A stretch of 49,240 nucleotides of DNA from Myxococcales bacterium (lineage in GTDB: Bacteria > Myxococcota_A > UBA9042 > JABWCM01): positions 1 to 49,240 of the forward strand of contig JABWCM010000102.1 of assembly GCA_013360285.1 (NCBI GenBank), given 5' to 3'. The notes below the pieces were generated by a model, which was not told the DNA's origin, ran no database searches, and was given only the letters and a program-made list of their open reading frames with translations. Within the stretch, counting starts at the first letter, position 1. Every line of letters begins with the position of its first letter. The position numbers were made by a program, and so were the translations under genes. Positions 8,846-18,264 of the stretch are shown here, piece by piece.

Positions 8846-10177
8846 TTAAGGTGACGGCGGTACCACTGGAGGCCCGGCGTTGGCCTCGGCCCGGGCTCTT
8901 TTTACCGTTTCGCCAAACTGCGCTACCTCTGGACTTTCGGGCGCCACCTTCAACATGATATCGACATCCCTCTGGGCTCCTTCGTGGTCACCCAACCTCA
9001 ACTTTTGAACGGCACGTAAATACAAAGCGTCCAGATCTTCAGGGAACTCCCGCAGAAAACGGTCCAGTTGAGCCAACGCCTCGGTGGTCTGGTTTGTTTC
9101 AAGATACAGAATTGCCAAATTATAACGAAAGGTATTGTTGAGGGGATCAACTTTGTCCAGCGCCAAATACGTAGCAATTGCGCCGGCAAAATCCCCCAAA
9201 TCGCGCTGTCGTTCCGCTTTTGCAGCAAGCGCTTTGAAATTCGTGGCGTCCAAAGCCATCGCCTTTTTGATCACCTGATCCGCTTTGACTTTGTCTTCTT
9301 CGGTTCCTTTTTCCAGATATAGTGTCGCCAACGTCCCCAACAATCCTGCGTTTTCCCCATTTTTGGCCATAAAGTCAGTCAAATGGTTAATCGCGTCGTC
9401 GGGCAAAGATTTTGCTAAAATTTCCGCTTTGACACCCGCAACACGGACGTTTTTCGGATCCAGGGCCTCGGCAGCGCGAATATGTGCAATTGCTCGGTCC
9501 GGTTCGTCAGACACTTCGGCAAAAAAACTCGCCACACGGATCAATCGGTCGGAAAAAAAACGAACCGGAAGTTGCTCCGGATCCACTCGTTCAAAGGACC
9601 CGGTATCAAAAACCCGCCACAGAGTAGAAGGGGAACCTGCATTGACGCCGAAACGTACAACAATGTCGGACTGCCCATCTTCATCGCGCGCCCAGTACAA
9701 CACATCGGCGATGGCACAGCCTGGTTGATCCGTATGGTTTTGCAGCATCGCCTCGGCGGTGGATTCGGCAACTACAACAAATCCTTTGGGATTGTTGTAC
9801 GGGGTGTCTAAGTTAGCACCAACAGACGATATCTTTAGTGCCTCACCACAACGAACGACGACCGTCATGCTGTCAACCGTCATTTCGCGGTACTTGAGGG
9901 TATGCTCCCGTCTTTCACGAAACGCCAGTTGAAGCGCCTCTTTCCACTCGTGGGACTCGACCACCGCCGGAGTTACACGTGGTGATGCCTTCGGTGTCGC
10001 ACCTGCCACCGCAACCTGAATCGACGGGTCGACGGCCTTGGAATCCACCGGCGCCGGTGTCGCGGCAGCAGCAGGTGGGTGTTCAACCGGTCGCATGGCC
10101 TGCAACGACTCGTTCTTGCATGACGCCCCTAAAAAGACCCACCCGCACCACACACCAATCATCAACCAACGATTCAT
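8846..10177 (-). CDS. TPR-repeat lipoprotein
   Basis: The 443-aa protein has a lipoprotein signal ending LGASC (Cys20), then a Pro/Ala-rich stretch. A middle region of about 150 residues has no recognised family. C-terminal tetratricopeptide repeats run from about residue 230, with typical helices such as PLNNTFRYNLAILYLETNQ, LDALYLRAVQKLRLGDHEGA and ALDATNFKALAAKAERQRD. TPRs mediate protein-protein contacts. The ATG at 10177 is chosen over longer in-frame starts because it gives a clean lipoprotein signal with AGGGA just upstream. It converges with the sulfatase-like gene (20-base gap) and diverges from glgP. The partner is unknown. Confidence 0.8.
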   Translation of the reverse strand: MNRWLMIGVWCGWVFLGASCKNESLQAMRPVEHPPAAAATPAPVDSKAVDPSIQVAVAGATPKASPRVTPAVVESHEWKEALQLAFRERREHTLKYREMTVDSMTVVVRCGEALKISSVGANLDTPYNNPKGFVVVAESTAEAMLQNHTDQPGCAIADVLYWARDEDGQSDIVVRFGVNAGSPSTLWRVFDTGSFERVDPEQLPVRFFSDRLIRVASFFAEVSDEPDRAIAHIRAAEALDPKNVRVAGVKAEILAKSLPDDAINHLTDFMAKNGENAGLLGTLATLYLEKGTEEDKVKADQVIKKAMALDATNFKALAAKAERQRDLGDFAGAIATYLALDKVDPLNNTFRYNLAILYLETNQTTEALAQLDRFLREFPEDLDALYLRAVQKLRLGDHEGAQRDVDIMLKVAPESPEVAQFGETVKRARAEANAGPPVVPPSP

Positions 10178-10461
10178 CTGTTCCCTCACGGCCATTGGTT
10201 CCGGGTCCATCCCATCCAGCGAACTTACCGGACTCTCCCATGATGCCCGAATCGACGGGACAAAGGAAACGGACAACCGATGTTGAAAATGGTTTCCCGA
10301 CATTTTGATCCGTTTTGTAAACCTCTTGGCATTTTCCAAGTTTGTAGTAGGGTTCGCAAATTGGTTTTGCGTTCTGGAGACAAAACAAAGCCAACTGAAT
10401 TGGATTAGTGGCGAAACGAAGGTGGTTTTGGGCCGTTCTCCAGGAGAATCAGGAGACCCGC
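10178..10461. promoter_or_regulatory. Divergent promoter region, TPR lipoprotein / glgP operon
   Basis: These 284 non-coding bases separate two divergent genes, so both promoters must lie here. Apart from the glgP ribosome site (AGGAG 8 bases before 10462), no convincing promoter hexamers or operators were recognised. Confidence 0.4.
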
Positions 10462-12636
10462 ATGCAGGTTCGCGGACATCAATGGCCCGGAGAAGAGGAT
10501 ATTCACCGCGCCGTTTCTCAGTTGGCCAAACGGCTTCCTCCCGTGTTGGAGCCGTTGGCATCCTTAGCTTACAACTATCTATGGTCCTGGCTTCCGGACG
10601 GTCCTGAGCTGTTTCGCGATGTGGATCCGTTACGATTTATCGCTGCCCAGGAAAACCCCGTACGATTGCTTCAAGAAGTCACCCCCCTTCAGTTGGAACG
10701 GTGTGCTGCCGACCCTGCTTTTGTGGATCGGGTGCAACAGGTCGCATCGGCATTTCAAGCGGCAATGAATCGCCCGTGGGACCCAGCACTTTTGCCGACC
10801 AGTCCCATCGCCTTTTTCTGCGCAGAGTTTGGTGTCCACAAATCGATGCCCATCTATTCGGGCGGCCTTGGTATATTAGCAGGAGACATCGTTAAAGAAG
10901 CCAGCGACATGGGTATTCCGATGGTGGGCATAGGCCTGATGTATCGCCTCGGGTACTTTCATCAGCGACTCGACACAGGGGGCTGGCAACACGAATTCTG
11001 GGTCGACACCGATCCCGACAGACTGCCGGCCGCGCTCGTCACCAACGGGAGCGGCAAAGCGATTAAAATCGAAGTACCGGTTTGGGATACCACCGTGACT
11101 GCCCACATCTGGCGGGTCGATATCGGGCGGGTACCGTTGTATCTGTTGGATACCCACCTTGAGGAAAACAGCCCGATACAACGCTGGATAACCGCTCGGT
11201 TATACGAAGGAAACCACGACATCCGCCTGGGTCAGTACGCGATGATGGGTATCGGCGGTATACGGGCACTGCGACGGCTGGGCCTCGAACCGTCTACCAT
11301 CCACCTAAACGAAGGCCATGCCGCCTTGGCGGCCTTTGAGAAAGCATTTCAACACACGGAAAATGGCGACCCTGTCTGGAAGGCACTACAAAAGGTCAAG
11401 CAGACAATTGTGTTCACAACACACACACCGGTAGCCGCCGGCAACGAAACGTACGGTACACAACAATTTCTAACTGCCTTCCGCAACATACCGGAAAGAC
11501 TTGGTATTGACCCCGAACAGTTTCTTGGCCAAGCGCGTATTCATCCCATGGATACCACCCAACATCCGGGAATGACCCCGCTTGCGATCCGCCTGGCCCG
11601 CAGCATTAACGGTGTAAGCCGCCGCCACGGGGATGTCGCCCGTCACATGTGGCAGCCGATGTACAACACCAAAACCGCGGCCGAGGTTCCTATTTCTTAT
11701 GTTACAAACGGTGTTCATTTACCTAGCTGGATGGGCAAACCGTTTCGTGATTTGCTGAACCGGTATCTTCCCGAGGGCTGGGTCACACGGGCCGCCGATC
11801 CGGCGACCTGGGAACCGATTGACGACATCCCTGCTGCGGAACTGTGGGCGGCCCGCGTCGCATCTCGTCGTTCGTTGATCGACATGGTTCGCGAACGCAG
11901 CGCCACCGATCGACTTCGCCGCGGTGAGGACCTGGATTACGTCCAAGCTGCCTTTCGCGCGCTGGATCCCAACACACTCACCGTTGGGTTTGCGAGACGT
12001 CTTGCCGCATACAAGCGGTTGCACCTGTTGATCCATTCACCGGGCAGAGCGTTGGCATTGCTTGAGGATCCCCACCCGCTGCAATTGTTGTTTGCCGGCA
12101 AAGCCCACCCGATGGACGACGGCGGCAAACGCATCGTCCAGGCGATGTTTTCGCTCAAACCATCACCCCGCGTCCGGGAGAGAGTCGCCTTTCTTGAAGA
12201 CTACGATGCGGGTTTGGGGGCCGCACTGGTGTCGGGATGTGACGTGTGGATCAACCTGCCCCGCCCCCCCCTTGAAGCAAGCGGTACCAGCGGCATGAAA
12301 GTCGTGCTCAACGGAGGCCTTAACTTAAGCGTGCTCGACGGCTGGTGGGCAGAAGCATACAATGGCCGCAATGGATGGGCAGTTTCCGGTGATGTCGACC
12401 ACGATACCACAGCCCAAGACACCCGCCACGCAGAGGAGTTCTACGAACTCATGGAATCTGTTGTTGTTCCGTTGTTTTACTCCCGTAATGAACACGGTAT
12501 TCCTGTGTTGTGGGTCGAACGAATCCGTGCGTCGCTAAAATCATTGGCTCCGCAATTCGTCGCCAGTCGAATGTTAAGAGACTATCGCGACGATATTTAT
12601 ACCCAAAACGCTAGAAATAGTGGGGAAACACCATGA
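10462..12636 (+). CDS. glgP: Alpha-glucan phosphorylase (GlgP, short Thermotoga-type)
   Basis: This 724-aa glycosyltransferase-35 protein phosphorolyses glycogen or maltodextrin to glucose-1-phosphate in the cytoplasm. Visible are an N-terminal DUF3417-like region (YNYLWSWLPDGPELFRDVDP), AFFCAEFGVHKSMPIYSGGLG-like sequence around residues 115-135, HLNEGHAA near 283, and the PLP site EASGTSGMK at about 605-613, with the cofactor lysine expected at 613. The length fits the short phosphorylase class that lacks the allosteric N-terminus of the rabbit-type enzyme. The ATG at 10462 follows AGGAG and is preferred to the ATG 54 bases upstream. It heads an operon with an Asp/Thr-rich lipoprotein and an RND transporter, an odd combination. 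Confidence 0.95.
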   Translation: MQVRGHQWPGEEDIHRAVSQLAKRLPPVLEPLASLAYNYLWSWLPDGPELFRDVDPLRFIAAQENPVRLLQEVTPLQLERCAADPAFVDRVQQVASAFQAAMNRPWDPALLPTSPIAFFCAEFGVHKSMPIYSGGLGILAGDIVKEASDMGIPMVGIGLMYRLGYFHQRLDTGGWQHEFWVDTDPDRLPAALVTNGSGKAIKIEVPVWDTTVTAHIWRVDIGRVPLYLLDTHLEENSPIQRWITARLYEGNHDIRLGQYAMMGIGGIRALRRLGLEPSTIHLNEGHAALAAFEKAFQHTENGDPVWKALQKVKQTIVFTTHTPVAAGNETYGTQQFLTAFRNIPERLGIDPEQFLGQARIHPMDTTQHPGMTPLAIRLARSINGVSRRHGDVARHMWQPMYNTKTAAEVPISYVTNGVHLPSWMGKPFRDLLNRYLPEGWVTRAADPATWEPIDDIPAAELWAARVASRRSLIDMVRERSATDRLRRGEDLDYVQAAFRALDPNTLTVGFARRLAAYKRLHLLIHSPGRALALLEDPHPLQLLFAGKAHPMDDGGKRIVQAMFSLKPSPRVRERVAFLEDYDAGLGAALVSGCDVWINLPRPPLEASGTSGMKVVLNGGLNLSVLDGWWAEAYNGRNGWAVSGDVDHDTTAQDTRHAEEFYELMESVVVPLFYSRNEHGIPVLWVERIRASLKSLAPQFVASRMLRDYRDDIYTQNARNSGETP

Positions 12637-13466
12637 CGCGATACAAAGACACCACAATTGGTTTACGATCTATCGAGATGCTCCGCACAGTACCATGGGT
12701 AATCTTTTTTTTGGGGACCGTAGCTTGCGGGGATTCCGATGATAACGCTGGAAATAACACGGTCGAGGACGTCGGCGTCGTAGACACGAAGCAGGATACC
12801 AGTCTCCAAGACACCGCGACCAACGACGCAGCAAACAATAACGACACCACACATCCTGAGGACTCAAGTCAACCCGACACCGTCACTGACACTATTGTTT
12901 CCACCGATACCGCCATGGATTTGGTATCGGAGGACACGAGCGACACCATCGCGGTGCCCGATTCGGGTTTGACGGACACCGGCACTACGGATGTCGCTGC
13001 GCCACCGGACACCGATGAAGAGTTGCTTAACGTCCCCGACACCGTGGGATGCGAAGTTGAGTTACGGATTCGGTTGGCAGGAACGGTATTTTTGGCGACG
13101 CAAGTTGGCATTCCTGTGCCGTTGACCGCACGTCTGCGTAATCTAACAGATACGGTCAAAACAGTAACGGTTAGTGACCCGTGTCCCAATGGCGTTGCGA
13201 TGTTCTCCGGCCTACCGCAGGGGTACGATTATTATCAGACCTGCACCGCGGGGGCATGCCAGGGTAACTTACCGCCAGTTGTATTTACCTTACAACCCAA
13301 AGAAGAGTTGGTCATTGCCACAACTACGATCAACTCACCCGATGATCCGTGTAACCAGCCACTCCCAAAACAAACCTACGACTTGTTATTCAGCTTGCCA
13401 CTTACCGACGCCGCCCAGCCCAATCTGTGTGGCCCGGCAATTGCTGCAGAGCTGACCATCGAATGA
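12633..13466 (+). CDS. Asp/Thr-rich lipoprotein
   Basis: The 277-aa protein has a lipobox-like LGTVAC with Cys32 from the first start; an internal ATG at 12678 would give a shorter signal. Residues about 35-135 are a low-complexity Asp/Thr/Asn linker. The remaining 140 residues form a beta-rich domain (LRIRLAGTVFLATQVGIPVPLTARLRN) with cysteines, reminiscent of Ig-like or BsuPI-type folds. The start overlaps the glgP stop (ATGA) and has GGGGAAACACC upstream. The stop is 26 bases before the transporter start. The function is unknown; it may be a periplasmic partner of the transporter, by context only. Confidence 0.7.
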   Translation: MTRYKDTTIGLRSIEMLRTVPWVIFFLGTVACGDSDDNAGNNTVEDVGVVDTKQDTSLQDTATNDAANNNDTTHPEDSSQPDTVTDTIVSTDTAMDLVSEDTSDTIAVPDSGLTDTGTTDVAAPPDTDEELLNVPDTVGCEVELRIRLAGTVFLATQVGIPVPLTARLRNLTDTVKTVTVSDPCPNGVAMFSGLPQGYDYYQTCTAGACQGNLPPVVFTLQPKEELVIATTTINSPDDPCNQPLPKQTYDLLFSLPLTDAAQPNLCGPAIAAELTIE

Positions 13467-13492
13467 CCGGCTCCCGCGCCGAGGAATCACGT

Positions 13493-16486
13493 ATGTCCGG
13501 GAATTCTGACCAGCCCAATCCGCCGATTTCGCAGAGCCTGGCCATGACCGCAGCACAACGACTGGTGCGATTCGTCATCGCCCACCCATGGCTTATCTTA
13601 ACGATTGCGGTTCTGTTGGCCGGATTTTCTGCCTGGAGAATTTCACACTTACGCATCGTCCAGTCACTCAAAGTTTTACTTCCGCCGGATTATCCCAGCG
13701 TAACACGACTGGACGCGTTGGCGGAGCGAATGGGAAACCAGTCCGACCATTTGGTGGAATTGCGCAGCCCATCCCGCGAAGCAAATCTTAAATTAGGGGC
13801 TCTCATCGCGGAAAAACTGGAACAAAGACCGGACATTCGATACGTCTTGTTCCATCGGGAACGGACCTTTTTTGAGAACAACGCCCTTCTTTATCTTAGC
13901 ATGGAGGATCTGGTTGAACTCCGAAAAAGAGTAAAAGATCGAATTCGTAAAGAGGTCAAAAATCAAATCATCGAAAATATCGTCGACGAGCCAACCGAAG
14001 CCACAGCAAAACCATCGAATGGAGCCGATTCGAACGACTTTGATTTCGATGATGAGGAGCTGAAAAAGCGCTACAATATCGACGAAAAGATGCCGGAGTA
14101 CTTTGAAACCGCCGAAGGAACAATTGTCGTAGTCAAAGCACGTCCGACAGTGGGAACCACGGAAATTGCGTTCTGCCGCCAGTTGTATGACGAAACATAT
14201 GCGATGATCGCGGAGTTGAACCCCACCCAATTTCATCCGGAGATGCAGGTGAAATTGTATGGCGACTACGCGGAACGGGTGGAGAGCGTACGATCGATGG
14301 AAGATGACGTCATCAGCGGAAGCGCATTTGCGGCCGCTATTTTGCTCATTTCCATCGGGCTGTTCTTCCGCCGAATCCGTGCGGTTCCCCTCGTTATGTT
14401 ACCATTGCTGTTGTCGGTCACCGCCGCGTTGGGATTCGCCGAATTGGTGTTTGGTTATTTAAACCTGGTGAGTGCGTTTATTTTTGCGGTATTGCTGGGA
14501 CTGGGTATCGACTTTGGCATCCACGTACTCGGACGCTACGAAGACGAACGTTATCGAGGTCTTAACCAATTCGAAGCCTTGTCATTGGCCATCGGCAGCA
14601 CGGGAATGTCTACCTTGGCCGGTGCCGCCAGTACCGCAGCATCATTTGGTTTACTCACCGTCGCTGAATTTCAAGGTTTTGCTCAGTTTGGATTGATCGC
14701 CGCCGTCGGCGTCATGCTGGCCATGACCGGTGTCTTTACCGTCACGCCGGCTGTCATTGTCCTCATTGAGCGGCACAAACCGTGGCGGCCACGAAAAGCA
14801 GCCCACCATGTGGCAATGGAAGTCGGTCCTCGCCCACCAACCCGGCCGATGATTGTTGTTTCGATTGTGATTCTTTGTCTCGGCATCGGTTGGTCCACGT
14901 ATTCGGCTCTACACTTGGATCAAGTTGAATTTGAATACGACTTTAGTAAGTTAGGCCCAAAAGAACCCGAAAAGAGCGAAGAGGAATCTGAGGAACCACA
15001 AGCAGACTATCGCGATGCAGTTGGCCGTACAACAACACTGGCACCGGCGATTGTGCTGACCACTGGAATCAACCAAACCGAGGCCGTACACCGGCAATTG
15101 GCGGCGATTGTGTCCATGACGCAGGACCAAGCAAACCGATTTGATGAAGTGAGAGCCGGAACGTATGTGGCACCTCAGGGAAGCCCGGACGAAGCATCAA
15201 AACCATCTGTACCGCCATCATCAGACCCAACGACGCCCGCAGCGGACACGCCACCTCCTGGGGTACCTGAGTTGACCGAAGAAGACGATCCGTTTGGAGA
15301 CCCGCAGAAACCTGACGCGATAACCCCACCGGTTCCCGACTTGACGGAAGAAGATGATCCGTTCGGAGACCCCCAACGCCCTGCCGCAGCAACGGGCGCA
15401 GATTCCCTGGCCGAAGATGACCCATTTGGCGATCCTGAACAATCCGCCAACTCGGCCGCCGAATCCGCTTCGGAGACCAACGACGATATTCGAATCGCAA
15501 AGTTACTGGAGGCAACACAGCACAAAAGTGGACTCACGCGGGAAACCATGGCGTTGCTTGAGTTGTATCCACCCGAACGTATCGCCGTTATGAAGGATCG
15601 ACTGGCGGATGTATTTTCAATTTATACGTTTATTCCAGAAGCTCAGAGCGAAAAATTGCAGGTTATTCGCGACATACAGCGACAAATCGACCGGAAGCGT
15701 GACGGTCTGACTGCCGAAACCAAGAAAAAGCTGGACAAGTGGTACCGATACCTCGAAGTGCGTAAACCAGTCACCATCGCCGATTTGCCGTCATGGGTGA
15801 CGGTTCAATTTACCGATGTACAAGATGAGTTGGGCAGGTTTGTGGTGTTTTGGACCCGAGGCGCCAAACGCGATTATGTAAACGCCAAACAAATCTACGA
15901 TGCCTTTTTTACGCTGGAATTACCCACGGAATCAGTACCCACGGCTGCCAATTATTTTGTACTTCCAGAAGTGATAGACACCATTCATAAAGACGGACCC
16001 GTGGTGGTGTGGCTGGTGGCCGGCGTGCTTATTTTAACCGCTATTGCATTGTTCCGCAGCGTAATGGGACTGTTTGTCGTCGTGTTAACGGTTGGTTTGG
16101 CAATGCTGTGGCTCACGGGAATCATGGAAGTGTTTCAGTGGAAACTAAACTTCTTCAACCTGATTGCTATCCCCCTTCTTGTCGGCATGGGTCAAGACGA
16201 TTCTCTGCATGTATATTATCGGTACCGTGAAGAAGGGCCCGGAAATATCCGCCGGGTGATACGCGAAACCGGTGGTGCGGTATTTATCACCACCTTTACG
16301 ACCGTTGTCGGATTCAGCAGCCTTTTGTTTGCCAATCATCAAGGTTTGCTGTCGCTGGCTCAACTCAGCGTTGTTGGAATGTGGATGTGTTGGGCGTCTT
16401 CGGTGCTGATACTACCCTCCATATTGGTGATGATGGAATGGATTGGCGGACGTTTCAAGGCGTCGACAAACGCTATGAGGTTGTGA
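13493..16486 (+). CDS. RND-superfamily (MMPL-type) membrane transporter with acidic repeat loop
   Basis: The 997-aa protein has the two-half RND layout: one transmembrane helix, a large periplasmic loop, five helices, and the same again. Signature segments are GIDFGIHVLGRYEDE near residue 340 and GMGQDDSLHVYYRYREEG in the second half, as in MMPL and hopanoid-type exporters. Such proteins use the proton gradient to move lipids or hydrophobic molecules. The second loop carries an unusual low-complexity insert with three copies of EDDPFGDP (about 597-650). The start at 13493 is chosen for GAGGA 7 bases upstream; an ATG at 13463 overlapping the previous stop is possible. The last codons and stop lie inside a palindromic element. 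Confidence 0.85.
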   Translation: MSGNSDQPNPPISQSLAMTAAQRLVRFVIAHPWLILTIAVLLAGFSAWRISHLRIVQSLKVLLPPDYPSVTRLDALAERMGNQSDHLVELRSPSREANLKLGALIAEKLEQRPDIRYVLFHRERTFFENNALLYLSMEDLVELRKRVKDRIRKEVKNQIIENIVDEPTEATAKPSNGADSNDFDFDDEELKKRYNIDEKMPEYFETAEGTIVVVKARPTVGTTEIAFCRQLYDETYAMIAELNPTQFHPEMQVKLYGDYAERVESVRSMEDDVISGSAFAAAILLISIGLFFRRIRAVPLVMLPLLLSVTAALGFAELVFGYLNLVSAFIFAVLLGLGIDFGIHVLGRYEDERYRGLNQFEALSLAIGSTGMSTLAGAASTAASFGLLTVAEFQGFAQFGLIAAVGVMLAMTGVFTVTPAVIVLIERHKPWRPRKAAHHVAMEVGPRPPTRPMIVVSIVILCLGIGWSTYSALHLDQVEFEYDFSKLGPKEPEKSEEESEEPQADYRDAVGRTTTLAPAIVLTTGINQTEAVHRQLAAIVSMTQDQANRFDEVRAGTYVAPQGSPDEASKPSVPPSSDPTTPAADTPPPGVPELTEEDDPFGDPQKPDAITPPVPDLTEEDDPFGDPQRPAAATGADSLAEDDPFGDPEQSANSAAESASETNDDIRIAKLLEATQHKSGLTRETMALLELYPPERIAVMKDRLADVFSIYTFIPEAQSEKLQVIRDIQRQIDRKRDGLTAETKKKLDKWYRYLEVRKPVTIADLPSWVTVQFTDVQDELGRFVVFWTRGAKRDYVNAKQIYDAFFTLELPTESVPTAANYFVLPEVIDTIHKDGPVVVWLVAGVLILTAIALFRSVMGLFVVVLTVGLAMLWLTGIMEVFQWKLNFFNLIAIPLLVGMGQDDSLHVYYRYREEGPGNIRRVIRETGGAVFITTFTTVVGFSSLLFANHQGLLSLAQLSVVGMWMCWASSVLILPSILVMMEWIGGRFKASTNAMRL

Positions 16487-16664
16487 AAAAATAGCTGAAC
16501 GAACTTGGACGGGTGTTTTGTCCCCCCTGCCCAGAAAAAAACCTGCGCAATATTCCCGATATTACTCGGTTTTCTTCCGGGCAGGGGGAACAAAATCCCC
16601 GCGTCCAAGTCCGTGGGAACAAAATCCCCGCGTCCAAGTCCGTCCCCATATTTTTCACAACCTC
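16475..16664. repeat. Palindromic element C overlapping the RND stop codon
   Basis: The outer inverted repeat is gaggttgtgaaaaaata at 16477-16493, matched by tatttttcacaacctc at 16649-16664. Nested inside is a long imperfect hairpin: acttggacg...ccctgccc (16503-16532) pairs with gggcaggggg...gtccaagt (from about 16579). The right arm is then tandemly duplicated (aacaaaatccccgcgtccaa, twice). The loop carries the core aatattcccgatatt. The RND stop codon (16484-16486) lies in the left outer arm. No coding capacity is seen. Confidence 0.75.
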
Positions 16665-16667
16665 TAT

Positions 16668-16830
16668 GAGGGTGTTCCATAAATGGGAAATCATCCCCAA
16701 AATGGCGATTTTTAGCTGCATTGGCAGCGGCACGACTGAGGAATATCGGGAATATTCCGCAAGGAGTGGCGTTGCCAAGGCGGCAAAAAGCGCCCGTTTG
16801 GGGGATATTTCAGCTTTGTGGAACACCCTC
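16668..16830. repeat. Palindromic MITE-like element A (long form, 163 bp)
   Basis: The ends are gagggtgttcca (16668-16679) and tggaacaccctc (16819-16830), with inverted arms of about 45 bases. TAT flanks both sides and could be a target-site duplication. The centre carries aatatcgggaatatt (16742-16756), the same core as element C in opposite orientation. A shorter relative is at 29712-29785. It contains no gene. Confidence 0.8.
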
Positions 16831-16893
16831 TATGGACAACAAATGAACAACGGCCCGGTCTGATTGCCGGGTACCAAAAAAAGGGTGACCATT

Positions 16894-17646
16894 GTGAATG
16901 GACTTGAACCAGAGGAACCCGCGCAACAAGCGGTTATTTTGGCAGCAGGCTTGGGCTCGCGGCTGAGTGGCCATTTGGTACCCAAACCACTACGCCCCGT
17001 CTTGGGGATCACTTTGTTGGAACGCACGATCCACAGCTTGTATGGATCGGGAGTCCGAGAAATCATCGTTGTCTGTGGGTATCGTGGCGCCGAAGTGGCA
17101 CAAGTCGCCACCGCCGTTCAGTTACCAAACGGAACAGTACGCTGCGTAGACAACCCAAACTGGCGGTTGGCCAACGGTGTTTCGTTGTTGGCCGCACAGC
17201 CTTATCTTACCGGCCGGTTTTTGGTATCTATGTCGGACCACCTGCTATCAACGGGGATGGTGCGACAAATGGCAATGGTAAAACCGCCAGACCACGGCGC
17301 CGCGTTGGCGACAGATCCCCGATTGGACCAGATTTTTGACATGGACGATGCGACCAAAGTGCTTGCAGACACAGATGGCTATATCACGGATATCGGTAAA
17401 GAAATCCCTCGTTTTGATCGAATCGATACCGGACTGTTCTGTTGCACGACGGGCTTGCTGGAAACCTTGCGGTCCCAATACGAAACCAATGGGGATTGTT
17501 CGTTATCACAGGGGGTCAAAGAACTAGCGAAACAACGACGCATGATCGCTTGCAATATCGGAAAAAACGACTGGTGGCAGGACGTCGACACGCCCGCCGC
17601 CGCAACCCACGCCGAACAACTGCTGCGCGAAAAACAACAGGAGTGA
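16894..17646 (+). CDS. Nucleotidyltransferase, possibly CTP:inositol-1-phosphate cytidylyltransferase-like
   Basis: This 250-aa GT-A-type NTP-transferase begins near its N-terminus with AVILAAGLGSRL (residues 13-24) and a following KPLRPVLG. MSDH at 113-116 is the metal-binding Asp strand. IDTGLFCC and WWQDVDTP (about 228-234) match the end of the IPCT/LicC-like group, which activates polyol or choline phosphates with CTP. The GTG at 16894 is chosen because AAGGG lies upstream; GTG at 16885 or TTG at 16864 are alternatives. The SRPBCC gene follows after one base. No partner transferase or inositol synthase is adjacent, so the substrate is uncertain. Confidence 0.75.
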   Translation: MNGLEPEEPAQQAVILAAGLGSRLSGHLVPKPLRPVLGITLLERTIHSLYGSGVREIIVVCGYRGAEVAQVATAVQLPNGTVRCVDNPNWRLANGVSLLAAQPYLTGRFLVSMSDHLLSTGMVRQMAMVKPPDHGAALATDPRLDQIFDMDDATKVLADTDGYITDIGKEIPRFDRIDTGLFCCTTGLLETLRSQYETNGDCSLSQGVKELAKQRRMIACNIGKNDWWQDVDTPAAATHAEQLLREKQQE

Positions 17647-17647
17647 T

Positions 17648-18157
17648 ATGTATATCGAAAGCCAAGACTATCTTAACCAACCCGCTACCAATGTGTACCC
17701 ATTGGTCCGCGACGAAATGCCCAAACTAGTTCCCTATATGCCCAACGTAGCTGAATTGGCGCAACTGTCGTACGAACGGGAGTCCTCCAATCGTGTTCGA
17801 ATCGTTAACCGTTGGCGGACCGAAGCGTCCATCCCCGCCGCAGCGGCCAAATTCATTCCCGCGGAAGCCTTCACCTGGATCGACAGAGCGTTCTGGAAAG
17901 ACGACGAATACTGTGTCGACTACGAGCTTGAAGGGTACGGGTGGACCGCGAAAGGAACCAACTATTTTACGCCGGAGGGAGACGGCACATTGCTTAAGGT
18001 TACGGCCGACGTGACGATTCATCCGGAAAAATTTAAGATTCCGAAATTCTTATTTAACACGATCTTTCCCCTGATCGAAGGGGCAATCAAAAAGGCAATC
18101 CAACCGAACCTGACAAGTCTAGCCAACGGCCTCCGCGGTTATTTTGCGTCCAAATAA
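17648..18157 (+). CDS. SRPBCC (START-like) domain protein, DUF2505-like
   Basis: The 169-aa protein has the helix-grip pattern of a hydrophobic-ligand-binding fold: an N-terminal strand and helix (YLNQPATNVYPLVRDEMPKL), a run of strands ending KVTADVTIHPEKF, and a long C-terminal helix (about 145-168). A good ribosome site (GGAGTGAT) overlaps the preceding stop, so it is translated with the nucleotidyltransferase. It could bind a lipid or polyol product of that pathway; this is inference from context. Confidence 0.7.
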   Translation: MYIESQDYLNQPATNVYPLVRDEMPKLVPYMPNVAELAQLSYERESSNRVRIVNRWRTEASIPAAAAKFIPAEAFTWIDRAFWKDDEYCVDYELEGYGWTAKGTNYFTPEGDGTLLKVTADVTIHPEKFKIPKFLFNTIFPLIEGAIKKAIQPNLTSLANGLRGYFASK

Positions 18158-18184
18158 TACACCCGATTAGATCGAACTGAGTTG

Positions 18185-18213
18185 TTGGCGGATCGTTGTG
18201 GCGGGAGTATACT
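18185..18213 (+). promoter_or_regulatory. Sigma-70-like promoter
   Basis: TTGGCG (18185-18190) and TATACT (18208-18213) are separated by exactly 17 bases. The -10 matches the consensus at five of six positions. It lies 52 bases upstream of the lipoprotein start at 18265, so it probably drives that gene and the overlapping cytochrome gene. Confidence 0.55.
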
Positions 18214-18264
18214 TTCCATCGTCATTTTGCCGCGCCCGGCACAATACGGGCGAAGGTGACTTCA

